Origin: Aliiroseovarius sp. Z3
GTDB taxonomy: Bacteria > Pseudomonadota > Alphaproteobacteria > Rhodobacterales > Rhodobacteraceae
Reading direction: 5' to 3'
DNA: 64,000 nt
NCBI RefSeq assembly: GCF_029105185.1
Contig: NZ_JAFMZK010000005.1
Coordinates: forward strand, 186,001 to 250,000
The translations under genes and the position numbers were made by a program. The number at the start of each line of letters is the position of its first letter. Positions within the stretch are counted from its first letter, which is position 1. Positions 33,585 to 42,471 of this stretch are shown here, one piece after another. Below the pieces are notes generated by a model. That model was not told the DNA's origin. It did no database searches and was given only the letters and a program-made list of their open reading frames with translations.

Positions 33585-36500
33585 CTACTCGCGGTTAACC
33601 ATAGGTCCGGGGTCGTCCGTGTCTGGTTCATCGTCCGGATCGTCCGAAGTGGCATTTGCTCCAACAATTGAATCATAAACACGCTTCACGAGGCCGTTGG
33701 CCGCAGCCTCTCGAAACCGATCATCGTTCATGAGTTTGGCAAAAATCTCTTCGTTGCCTTCCATGCGTTCAATGAACATGCCTTCAAGCATGGAGTTGAA
33801 GACTAGGGAAAAGTTGTCCAGCGTGTTCGCCCGCGCGGCTTCCCGCAACTTTTCTTTCCCTGTTGCGACCTCAACCACTTGATCGAAGAACAACTCATCA
33901 GCTTTGTCGAATTCGGTCCCAAACCGCTCATTCAACGTGTCAACCAACAAACTCAGCTGGACAGCTTCATCTTTAGAAATCCCTGATCCTACTTCCGTTG
34001 GCCCTTTCAGCGGAACAGCTTCACCCCGCGAAAGGTCGATGCCGCCTTCGCTGATTTTCTGCAGGCGGTAGTATTGTAGCTCTACCTCGTCGCCGAATTG
34101 AAATGGATCGTCCTCTGCGCGTTTCGGGAGTTTCGGGATAAGGAGGCGGAGGTAGGTGTAGAGCTTTTCTTGGTCTGAGTCCTGATACGGTACGACCTGA
34201 GACAAGAAGGCGTAAAGGTTTCGGAAACTGGTGAGCTTGCCACGCAGTAGCTCGCGGTCGGCATCTTCCAGAGCCGCAAAGCGTTCAACGGCCAAGTCAA
34301 TCAAGGCATTCATGTTGCGATGATCGGAAGCCGTCGGTTCTTTGCGGTTCTTGAACCAGATTTCGCAAACCTGATCGACTTCATCGCTGCCAAGAACACG
34401 CCATTCTTCGATCGAATGCTGCAATTCGTAAAGTTGGTGCGGATCCGGCGCTTCACCAGCGTCTGTAGTTTCGTAGTAGTCTTTGAATGATTGGAAAATC
34501 TCATCACGTTCGTTGACGAAATCCAGCACGAAAGTGTTTTCTTTGCCTGCTGTCCGTCGATTAAGGCGCGAGAGCGTTTGGACCGCCTGAATGCCTGACA
34601 AGCGCTTGTCGACATACATGGTGTGAAGCAAGGGTTGGTCGAAACCAGTTTGATATTTGTCAGCCACGAGAAGCACCTGGTATTCTTCAGTGCCGAACTT
34701 TTCGGGCAATTCGCTTTCTTTGATGCCCTTGTTCATTCCGACTTCGGTGTACTCTTTTTCGGGGAAGTCTGGATCCTTCACCGAACCGGAAAACGCCACC
34801 AGTGCCTTGATGTCGCCGTAGCCTTTGTCTTTGACGTATTTGTCGAAAGCCAATTTATAGCGAACCGCATGCAAGCGCGATGCGGTGACCACCATCGCTT
34901 TGGCGCGGCCACCAATCTTATGACGCGTATGATGGCGGAAGTGCTCAATAATTACTTCCACCTTTTGCGCAATATTATGCGGGTGCAAGCTCATGAAGCG
35001 CGCGAGCTGCTTGGCGGCCTTCTTGCGCGGCACTTCTGGGTCATCTTCGATCGACTTGATTAGCCCGTAATAGGCTTTGTAGGTCGTGTAATTCTTGAGC
35101 ACGTCCATGATGAAGCCTTCCTCGATGGCCTGCCTCATGGAGTAGTGATGAAAAGGGGGCTTTCCGTTCTGTCCCGGCTCATTGAAGACCGCTAGCGTCT
35201 TAAACTTGGGCGTAGCGGTGAAAGCGAAAAAGCTGATGTTCTTCTGGCGGGGGCGTTTGAGCATCTTCTGGAACAGGGCCTCTTTTGCCTCGTCCGAAAG
35301 GCTTTGCTCCTCTTCGTCGTCGATGATCTGTTCGGCGATGGTGGCCGCAATACCCTCTCGGTTAAGTACCTTGCGCAATTCCATGGCTGTCTCGCCACTT
35401 TGCGAACTGTGCGCTTCGTCAACGATAACGGCGAAGCTCTTGCCAGATGTATCGATCTGAACGCCTTCACCCTTCTTGGACAGCGTGTCCAATGCCTGCG
35501 CGATGAAAGGGAACTTCTGGATCGTGGTGATCACGATTGGGACGCCACCTGACAGCGCCTTGGCGAGCTGCTGGGTGTTTTCGTCGATCTTTTCGACCAC
35601 GCCTTGCTTGTGCTCGAACTGATAGATCGTGTCCTGCAGCTGTTGATCCAACACGCGGCGGTCAGTGATCACCACCACGGTGCTGAATACCTTCTGATCA
35701 GTGTCATCATGCAAACTCGACAAGCGATGCGCCAGCCAAGCAATCGAGTTTGACTTGCCAGACCCAGCCGAATGCTGAATCAAATAGTTGTGGCTCGGCC
35801 CCTTGGCCTTGGCGTCAGCAACGAGGTTCCGAACTGCGCCTAACTGATGATATCGCGGGAAGATCATAGTTTCCTTGCGCGAGGTCTTGATCCCGCGCGC
35901 TGTCACGACCTTGGTTTCCTTGACCTCCAAATGAAGATAGCGCGCCAGGATATCCATCAGGCTATCCTTGGTCAGTACCTCTTCCCACAGATAGGCCGTG
36001 CGGTAGTTGTCCTCATCCGGCGGATTACCCGCGCCGTGCCCGTGCCCCTTGTTGAAGGGCAGAAAGAAAGTCTTCGATCCGCTCAGCCGCGTGGTCATGT
36101 AGGCCAGATCGGTATCAACCGCGAAATGCACCAGCGCCCGTTCCTTGAAGCGGAAAATTGGGCAGGTCGGGTCACGGTCGAACTTGTACTGCTTCTTGGC
36201 GTGTTCGACCGTTTGGCCGGACATCTGGTTTTTAAGCTCCATCGTCACGATCGGCAGACCGTTGACTGAAAGCACCAAGTCGAGCGAGAGCCCCTTTTGC
36301 TTGGGATCGAAATGCACCTGCCGCGTGGCGGTTAGACGGTTGGCGGCATAGTCTGCCAGCGCGTCAGGGTTCATGCCCGAAGCGGGCGCGAAATAGGCTA
36401 GCTTCCACGTTTTGCCGAAACACTTGAACCCGTGACGCAGCACATGCAGCGAGCCTTTGGTAGACAGTTCCTTGCAGAGCGAGTCCAGCAGGGTGCCCTT

Positions 36501-36695
36501 GGCGCGGTCGCCGTGGAATTCTTGCAGGCTGGCCCAGCGTTTGGCCTGTGTCGCCTCGATGAAGGCGATGACATCGTCAGGGAACAGCCCGCGTTCGGCA
36601 TCAAAGCCGTCAGGGTCACCCAAGGCATACCCGCCGACAGTAGTCAGGCTTTCGGTGATGGCATCTTCAAAACGGATTTCGGTATGTTTGCTCAT
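33585..36695 (-). CDS. hsdR: type I restriction endonuclease subunit R
   Basis: 1036 residues. An N-terminal PD-(D/E)xK nuclease (LSLDLVLSVNGLPIVTMELK, ExK near 152), Walker A HSAGSGKSNSIAWL near 305, DEAH box VIVDEAHSSQ near 422, FFAFTATPK near 475, and motif VI region VQTLSRLNRR near 700. It translocates DNA and cuts away from unmethylated sites when joined to HsdM2HsdS. The C-terminus is acidic. It starts 5 bases after the 198-residue gene. Confidence 0.94.
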   Translation of the reverse strand: MSKHTEIRFEDAITESLTTVGGYALGDPDGFDAERGLFPDDVIAFIEATQAKRWASLQEFHGDRAKGTLLDSLCKELSTKGSLHVLRHGFKCFGKTWKLAYFAPASGMNPDALADYAANRLTATRQVHFDPKQKGLSLDLVLSVNGLPIVTMELKNQMSGQTVEHAKKQYKFDRDPTCPIFRFKERALVHFAVDTDLAYMTTRLSGSKTFFLPFNKGHGHGAGNPPDEDNYRTAYLWEEVLTKDSLMDILARYLHLEVKETKVVTARGIKTSRKETMIFPRYHQLGAVRNLVADAKAKGPSHNYLIQHSAGSGKSNSIAWLAHRLSSLHDDTDQKVFSTVVVITDRRVLDQQLQDTIYQFEHKQGVVEKIDENTQQLAKALSGGVPIVITTIQKFPFIAQALDTLSKKGEGVQIDTSGKSFAVIVDEAHSSQSGETAMELRKVLNREGIAATIAEQIIDDEEEQSLSDEAKEALFQKMLKRPRQKNISFFAFTATPKFKTLAVFNEPGQNGKPPFHHYSMRQAIEEGFIMDVLKNYTTYKAYYGLIKSIEDDPEVPRKKAAKQLARFMSLHPHNIAQKVEVIIEHFRHHTRHKIGGRAKAMVVTASRLHAVRYKLAFDKYVKDKGYGDIKALVAFSGSVKDPDFPEKEYTEVGMNKGIKESELPEKFGTEEYQVLLVADKYQTGFDQPLLHTMYVDKRLSGIQAVQTLSRLNRRTAGKENTFVLDFVNERDEIFQSFKDYYETTDAGEAPDPHQLYELQHSIEEWRVLGSDEVDQVCEIWFKNRKEPTASDHRNMNALIDLAVERFAALEDADRELLRGKLTSFRNLYAFLSQVVPYQDSDQEKLYTYLRLLIPKLPKRAEDDPFQFGDEVELQYYRLQKISEGGIDLSRGEAVPLKGPTEVGSGISKDEAVQLSLLVDTLNERFGTEFDKADELFFDQVVEVATGKEKLREAARANTLDNFSLVFNSMLEGMFIERMEGNEEIFAKLMNDDRFREAAANGLVKRVYDSIVGANATSDDPDDEPDTDDPGPMVNRE

Positions 36696-36700
36696 AAAAC

Positions 36701-37297
36701 TCAGCTTATCTTTATGTTTCTTTCATGATCCAGCTCTTCCAATGTCTGACCGCGCACGTCGGCATAGTTGAAATGGCGGATCTTTGGATCAACCCTCAGA
36801 TATTTTCCGTCGGCTTGCAAATAGGCATCTGCCTCGGTCTTGTCTGTCAAAAGGAATTTGCGGAACTGAAAGGGCACCTTGTCGCCAGTGTAGTGCTGGA
36901 CGATTGAATGGATGCAGCGACACCAGCTTTCGGTACGCTCTAATTGCGCTTTGACAGTGTCAGCTGGGATGTTTTCGCTCTTGAATTCCAACGCATACAC
37001 GCCGATGCAGCGCTTTTCCTTTTGGAAAAGCACGAAATCACATCGTTTCGACCACGGTTGTGACGTGTCGTTGAAGAAATGAAAAAGCGGTTCAACGTTA
37101 CCCTTTCCGTTCTTTTTGTCCAATTTGAGCGCAAAGGTGGGGCTGCCGAACTTCAGGTCGACCGTCCGGGTTACTTGCCCTGTTCTGGTATCGACTCTTT
37201 CCTTGAGTTTGACCTCATCCACGCCGCGAGCAAGTTTATAGTACTCCGCAAAATAGCTTTCGAGACAGTCGAAATACGTACCAACATCAGTGGTCAT
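36701..37297 (-). CDS. unrecognised 198-residue protein inside the hsd operon, possible PD-(D/E)xK nuclease fold
   Basis: No family is recognised. The central part reads SKRCDFVLFQKEKRCIGVYA, then LEFKSENI: Asp87 and Glu104-x-Lys106 on adjacent predicted strands match the D..ExK metal site of PD-(D/E)xK nucleases. Before it is a beta-rich stretch (TRTVDLKFGSPTFALKLDKK), after it helices with ESWCRCIHSIVQHY. It starts immediately after the hsdS stop and ends 5 bases before hsdR, so it is co-transcribed. It could be a second nuclease, a regulator or an accessory defence protein. Confidence 0.75.
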   Translation of the reverse strand: MTTDVGTYFDCLESYFAEYYKLARGVDEVKLKERVDTRTGQVTRTVDLKFGSPTFALKLDKKNGKGNVEPLFHFFNDTSQPWSKRCDFVLFQKEKRCIGVYALEFKSENIPADTVKAQLERTESWCRCIHSIVQHYTGDKVPFQFRKFLLTDKTEADAYLQADGKYLRVDPKIRHFNYADVRGQTLEELDHERNIKIS

Positions 37298-38611
37298 TTA
37301 TGCCACCTTGATCTTGCCGGTCACTGCGTTAGCGATCAGTGCAGTTCGGTATTCGCGCAGGTGTTCTATCGCTTCACGTGTCTTCTGAGCGGTTTGGTCG
37401 ATCGCTTTCGTTTCATTGGTAAGCTGGCCAACAATGGCTTGCTGCTCATCAAGCGGTGGGAGAGTTATCGGCAATATTGATTGATACCCTTCGCTGAGTG
37501 AAGGAACCGCGCCGGGATTGGTATGCTCCCCAAAATCGACCGTACTCATCCAATAGAACCCCCAGAGCGGCAGGACTTTGGATGGGTCTACGATCCAAGC
37601 CGTCATGTTATTGTCGATGCAGCAATTAGCTGTCGAAATGCGACGCCTGTTCAGAAGGAGAGCCGCGCCAATCTTTGCGTAAAGAATGGCATCAGGCGGA
37701 ATGACGGTCGCGCGCAGCTTTGCAGCTGTCTCACGGCCAATTGTGTGGGGAGCGGATGTGAGGTGGATACCGTCTTCCGACTTCGCCAGATCTCCCACCT
37801 TATAGAAATAGAGTTCTTCGCCCTGAACATTCTGAAATTCGTGCGGGAAGCCAGTACCGCCGGTGAGGGTTCCAACATCCTTTAGCCGTCTGACTTGCCA
37901 GTGTGCGGGCACTTGATCGAACCAAACGACGCCGCTGGGTTTCATGGGGGCGTTGGGGTTGAGGCCTTTGGTGACGGCGTGGGTGATCAGAGCGGTGCGT
38001 TGTTCGGCCAGGAGGCGCAGAAGCTCTTCCTTTTTGGCGATCAGATCATCAATCTCGGCCGTCTTCTCATCCAAAAAGTCCGCAATGGCGGTTTGTTCTT
38101 TGAAGGGCGGGCGAACGCCGGATATTGCTACCAAGTCTCCTGGGTTAATCGCGGGGTAACTGACGCCCGTAGATTTTGAAACAACTTCTCCCACAAAACC
38201 CTCTGATTGGATGAAATAGCCAAGGAAGTCAGGGTTCATTGTTTGGTCAGGGCGGATGACGGCAAAGCCCGTTGAAACGATCATGTTGTCAACTGGGTTT
38301 CGAATAGGCGCAATTGCCTTTAAGTACGTCCGAACCGTCGAGACGATGGTGTCACCTTCACGAACAACGCGACGCGCTCGAGACGGGGCCTTTTCGAACT
38401 CGACCTGCTCGATTTTTTTGATGCCTTCGACCAAGCTGACGCTGGAAATATCAACGTAATTCAGCATCAACTCAGGATCGGTGGCCTCCGGCAAAGCTTC
38501 GTCATTGAAGGTCGAAACATATTTGATCGGTTTCACCTCCCATCCCTCAGGCACTTGGCCAAGCCATGGGATGCCGCTGTCCTTGTATGCCGGATAAGGG
38601 GCGTAGCTCAT
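37298..38611 (-). CDS. hsdS: type I restriction-modification specificity subunit S
   Basis: 437 residues in the usual two-TRD plan. TRD1 spans about 15-150 (IPWLGQVPEGWEVKPIKYVS). The central conserved helix FLDEKTAEIDDLIAKKEELL is near 182. TRD2 spans about 230-385 (WFDQVPAHWQVRRLKDVGTL), and the distal helix is KTREAIEHLREYRTALIANA. It reads the bipartite target sequence; the target cannot be predicted here. ATGA overlap with hsdM. Confidence 0.93.
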   Translation of the reverse strand: MSYAPYPAYKDSGIPWLGQVPEGWEVKPIKYVSTFNDEALPEATDPELMLNYVDISSVSLVEGIKKIEQVEFEKAPSRARRVVREGDTIVSTVRTYLKAIAPIRNPVDNMIVSTGFAVIRPDQTMNPDFLGYFIQSEGFVGEVVSKSTGVSYPAINPGDLVAISGVRPPFKEQTAIADFLDEKTAEIDDLIAKKEELLRLLAEQRTALITHAVTKGLNPNAPMKPSGVVWFDQVPAHWQVRRLKDVGTLTGGTGFPHEFQNVQGEELYFYKVGDLAKSEDGIHLTSAPHTIGRETAAKLRATVIPPDAILYAKIGAALLLNRRRISTANCCIDNNMTAWIVDPSKVLPLWGFYWMSTVDFGEHTNPGAVPSLSEGYQSILPITLPPLDEQQAIVGQLTNETKAIDQTAQKTREAIEHLREYRTALIANAVTGKIKVA

Positions 38612-40797
38612 GCGGTGATCCCCTTAAGCATCTCCATGATGTCGCGGGTGACATCCTCGATATCTTTTTCAATCTTCTCGAGCTTGCGCGGGGGCTCGTA
38701 GACGTAGAAATGTCGGTTGAGCGGGATTTCATAACCCATCTTAGTTTTCTTGTGGTCGACCCAGGCGTCAGGCACATGCGGATGCACCTCGGCGGCCAGA
38801 TAGGCCCCGATGTGATCATGCATGAGATCGGGCAGCTGAACATCCGTCAGCTCGCCTTCACCCGCGTTCAGCATGGGCAGTTCGATATCCTTGGGCAGCG
38901 GCACCAACTCGGTATCGCGCAGCTCGGTATCCGGCTCGGGGTTGCCTTTGGCGTCGGTACAGGTGTCGGCGGTCTCATCCCGTTCCGACAGCGCGCTGAG
39001 GATCGCCTTGCGGATCGGCGCTTCGAGCTTGATGCCCGCAGATTTGAACGCGACGTTAAGCGTTTTGGTGAAGTCGTCGCGGTTCTTGACCAACGTGTCG
39101 GGCATGCCCTCCAGCACGGCAATGATCTGGGCCTGCAGCGCTTTGCCAGCCTCTTCCTCCGCCGCGATGACGGCACTGTCCTTACGCTTTTTGCTTTCGG
39201 ACAGCTTGGCAAAAGTCGTCTCGCCCGCCAGCCGAGCGATGCGTTCCCCGCTGGCCTGGAAATTCAGCTTGAGCGGGCGTTCGACCGTGATCTTGAGATA
39301 ACCGAAGTCGCGGTTGTCGAAGATCTTTGAACAAATCCGCTCTTTGGTTTCGCCGTCGATGATGACGCGCGAGGTGTCGTCGTGTTTGAAGGCGGCATAG
39401 AGGCGAGTGATTTCGCCGATATGGTCTGGCTTGCCATCCTCGCCGTCGCCAAGTTCGTGGCGCTTGTTGCCCAGGCTCTTGCGCATCTTCATGAAATGCT
39501 TGGTGCCGTCGATCAGCTGTACCTTGCCGCGACGCTCAGGGCGTTTGCGGTTCGATACAATCCAGATGTAGGTGAAAATCCCGGTGTTGTAGAACATCTG
39601 ATCTGGTAGCGCGATGATCGCGTCGAGCCAGTCATTTTCGATGATCCAGCGGCGGATATTGCTTTCGCCTGATCCGGCGTCGCCCGTGAAAAGCGGTGAG
39701 CCGTTGAAGACGATGGCGATTTTGGAACCGTCGCCGCCGATCTCGGGGCTGGGGCGCATTTTGCTGATCATGGTCTGTAGAAACAGCAGAGCACCATCAT
39801 TGATACGCGGTGTGCCCGCGCCAAAGCGGCCCGAGAAGCCGAGCGCGTCGGCCTCTTTCTGAACGATGGATTGCTGGGTTTTCCATTCTACGCCGAAGGG
39901 CGGGTTGGCCATCATGTAGTGGAATTTTTTATCCGAGTGACCGTCTTCGGTCTTTCCGTCGCCCAACGTGTCACCGAAGTGGATATTGTCGATCGGTTCA
40001 TCCTTGATGAGCAGGTCAGAACAACAAATCGCGTAGGACTCGGCGTTGTATTCCTGACCGTATAGAAGCAGGTTGGCTTGAGGATTCTGCTCGCGGATGT
40101 ATTCCTCGGATACCGAGAGCATGCCGCCGGTCCCGCAGGTCGGGTCGTAGATCGTGCGCGCGATGCCGGGCGTGTAGACGTCTTCATCCTCGGTATACAT
40201 GAGGTGGGCCATCAGGCGGATGACCTCGCGCGGGGTAAAGTGATCCCCGGCCTCTTCGTTGGCCTGTTCGTTGAACTTGCGAACCAGCTCTTCGAAGACG
40301 TAGCCCATCTGCAAGTTGCTGACGCGATCGGGGTGCAGGTCAACTTCGGGCTTGGCGAACTCTTGGATCACCATGAACAGACGGTTGGCGTTGTCGAGCT
40401 TCTCAATCTCGGCATCAAAGCCGAACTTTGAGAAGATGTCTTTAGCCTTGGGGGAGAAGCCTTCGATGTAGGTGACCAGATTGCGCGCGATGTTGTTTGG
40501 ATCCCCGAGCAACTTTTCAAAGTCATATTTGCTGACGTTGTAGAGCGGTTGCTCCCGGTCATCGGTTGCGGTTTTGCCGAGGATCTTGTGGATCGCGTCT
40601 TCACTGTGGCTCTGGGCCTTCAGCTTTTCGTACTGTGCGAGCACTTTGTCTTTATTCGGAGCGAGAACCAGATCCATGCGGCGCAGAACCGTCATGGGCA
40701 GCATGACACGACGATACTGTGGGGGGCGGTAAGGGCCGCGAAGTTTGTTGGCGATGCTCCAAATGAGGCCGACAAGTTTATCGTGGTTCTGATTCAA
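38608..40797 (-). CDS. hsdM: type I restriction-modification DNA methyltransferase subunit M, long form
   Basis: About 729 residues, longer than the usual 500 or so. SAM motif I DPTCGTGGML near 217 and catalytic NPPFG near 296 identify an N6-adenine methyltransferase. The C-terminal 200 residues (from about 520) are an extra helical domain ending EKIEKDIEDVTRDIMEMLKG. No ATG fits the start; TTG 40797 begins MNQNHDKLVGLIWSIANK, the family opening, with a G6 run about 8 bases upstream. TTG 40836 is an alternative. Confidence 0.9.
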   Translation of the reverse strand: MNQNHDKLVGLIWSIANKLRGPYRPPQYRRVMLPMTVLRRMDLVLAPNKDKVLAQYEKLKAQSHSEDAIHKILGKTATDDREQPLYNVSKYDFEKLLGDPNNIARNLVTYIEGFSPKAKDIFSKFGFDAEIEKLDNANRLFMVIQEFAKPEVDLHPDRVSNLQMGYVFEELVRKFNEQANEEAGDHFTPREVIRLMAHLMYTEDEDVYTPGIARTIYDPTCGTGGMLSVSEEYIREQNPQANLLLYGQEYNAESYAICCSDLLIKDEPIDNIHFGDTLGDGKTEDGHSDKKFHYMMANPPFGVEWKTQQSIVQKEADALGFSGRFGAGTPRINDGALLFLQTMISKMRPSPEIGGDGSKIAIVFNGSPLFTGDAGSGESNIRRWIIENDWLDAIIALPDQMFYNTGIFTYIWIVSNRKRPERRGKVQLIDGTKHFMKMRKSLGNKRHELGDGEDGKPDHIGEITRLYAAFKHDDTSRVIIDGETKERICSKIFDNRDFGYLKITVERPLKLNFQASGERIARLAGETTFAKLSESKKRKDSAVIAAEEEAGKALQAQIIAVLEGMPDTLVKNRDDFTKTLNVAFKSAGIKLEAPIRKAILSALSERDETADTCTDAKGNPEPDTELRDTELVPLPKDIELPMLNAGEGELTDVQLPDLMHDHIGAYLAAEVHPHVPDAWVDHKKTKMGYEIPLNRHFYVYEPPRKLEKIEKDIEDVTRDIMEMLKGITA

Positions 40798-41304
40798 AGG
40801 ATTTGCCCCCCAACTGCTCAAGATTATTGCAGGCAATTTATGCGTATTCTTGGGCGTTTGCCATCCGAATTACGGGGCAGCGTAAAAAATGGTTCGCTTT
40901 TTAGTTGTGTGTTTTTGGAGTGATTGTGTCTGCACCGAGGCTCAACGGACCGTTGGCCCGCTCACCCCGTTCCAGACATCATTTTTCTGATTTGGTCCGC
41001 CCAACATCCCTGACCGTGGCGGTCAACCTTGGGCCATCCCCAAAATAAGCCACCAATTTCCCCTGTCTCGCGGGCAAGCCATTCCTCGCGCGGCAAATTG
41101 GCGTTTGATTTCGGCGCAGACATTTTCTTCGCAAATGTGGCCGATTGACAGCCCCTTTCAGGACCGTGGGTCGGGCTTTGCCCTCTCCCACTCTGTTCCG
41201 CCGAATACATGCGTATTCGGTCAGATCAGGTGGCCGAGGCGCAGCCCATCGGCGGAAGGGGGCGCGAAGCCTCACCTGCGTCACTTTGATCGAGGAGGCC
41301 ACAA
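40798..41304. other. intergenic region between hsdM and the integrase remnant
   Basis: About 500 bases without a convincing gene; must hold the hsd promoter (minus) and the integrase promoter (plus). It contains TTCCCCTG (41058-41065), CATTCCTCGCGCGGCAA (41080-41096) and TGACAGCCCCTT (41146-41157), which recur upstream of the 65-residue gene. Confidence 0.5.
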
Positions 41305-42140
41305 ATGGCACCGAAGTTTGATGTTTATCCGCAAATGGCTGGAACTGTTCCGCGAGGAGTTCGGTGCCGATCCTGTCGCAATGTTCGAAGAGCGCGCCTC
41401 AAGGGGCGAGGTCAACAATTGGCGCAAGAAGTGGCTTCATTCGCCCAAGCAGCACGATATGGCAGGAACCCACGCGCACGGATCCTCAATTAGGCGGTGG
41501 AAGAGGGGAAGCTGAAAGAGCATCACTGCCGCAAACTCAAGAAGCTCTACCAATCGAACCGCACAGAAATCATCTGGACGAGTGGCGACGTCGCTCAATT
41601 CAATAAACACGCGCCGAAATGGGTGCAGAGGATACTGACCGCCGGATGCGAAACCGGCTTGCGAGCGGCCGATCTGGTTCAGGTCAAAATGGACCAATTC
41701 GAAGACACGCCGCACGGCAAGCGCCTTCGTTTCAGGACCAGTAATCGCGGCCAGATCGCATATATCCCTGCCACATCGGCACTTGAGAAATTGATCGCAG
41801 AAACGCCGGAAGGCCAAGAGGTGTTGCCGGTGTCAGAGCTTGGCAGGCCTTTGATGGCCCGTTGGGCATCGAACCTGATCACCAAGTGGCGGCGCGAAGC
41901 TCAGATCCCCCTTGGATCGACGGCAGGGAGAAGACTCTGTCTGATACGCGCGGGACGGCGGCGACAAGATTGGTGAATGCCGATTTGTCTTTGCGCCAGA
42001 TTGCGGTGCTGATGGGGTGGTCGGTTCGCTACGCGGCGCAGGTAATCGAGCATTATGCGCAGGTTAGCCCGGACGAAAGCGATGCGGTTTTGCGCAAGCT
42101 CAATCGAGCAAAATCACTGTCTCAGGAGACAAAAATGTAA
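41305..42140 (+). pseudogene. tyrosine-recombinase integrase, multiply broken
   Basis: GAGGAGG (41292-41298) precedes ATG 41305. The sense then jumps frames: MAPKFDVYP in frame 1, KWLELFREEFGADPVAMFEE in frame 2 from about 41335, back to frame 1 near 41470 with RILN, an in-frame TAG at 41491 (Trp expected in RILNWAVEEG), then AGCETGLRAADL near 41645 (first catalytic Arg region), and frame 3 after about 41915 with RGTAATRL and VIEHYAQVSPDE (catalytic Tyr). At least three frameshifts and one nonsense codon. It sits beside the tRNA-Cys target as an active integrase would. Confidence 0.85.
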
Positions 42141-42202
42141 ACGCCCCTGTAAACGCGGGCCCCCAAACACGGTAAGGAGTAATGTAAGTGATTGTTTTTA
42201 AA

Positions 42203-42276
42203 TGGAGGCGAGTACCGGAATCGAACCGGTGTACACGGATTTGCAATCCGCTGCGTCACCACTCCGCCAACTCGCC
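42203..42276 (-). tRNA. tRNA-Cys (anticodon GCA)
   Basis: Reads GGCGAGTTGGCGGAGTGG at the 5' end, anticodon loop around TTGCAAA, T-arm CCGGTTCGATTCCGG, acceptor ACTCGCC, discriminator T and encoded CCA. U73 is the identity base of tRNA-Cys. The 7-bp acceptor stem is perfect. It is the attachment target of the island, whose junction restores the 3' half. Confidence 0.96.
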
Positions 42277-42471
42277 ATCCGTGGTGTTTGGCTTCTCTAT
42301 CGCCATTTCCGGGGACATGTCCAGCCCGGAACCGCTGTGCGGATGTAAAACAGCTGTTGAAATCAGATTTGTCGGGCTGCGACGCTTTATCCATATCGTT
42401 CGGTGCGGGATTGCCGCGTCTGGCTATCTATGGCAAGAGAAGCCAGACGTCTTAGAAATGATAGGCCAGAC

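Larger units (their letters stand above)
29846..42276. mobile_element. genomic island integrated at tRNA-Cys, integrase degraded
   Basis: About 12.4 kb flanked by the 48-bp direct repeat. Contents: a broken HTH gene, hipBA, a 65-residue orphan, a type I restriction operon, and a tyrosine-recombinase pseudogene next to the tRNA. Both flanks are ordinary chromosomal genes. The stretch 29894-30129 next to the outer repeat holds no gene; it contains CGGTTTTTC (29983-29991) and GAAAAACCG (30021-30029) as an inverted repeat. Confidence 0.82.

Noticed and set aside
34623-35063. 146-residue plus-strand frame opposite hsdR
   Set aside because: Antisense of the helicase core of hsdR; no ribosome-binding site.
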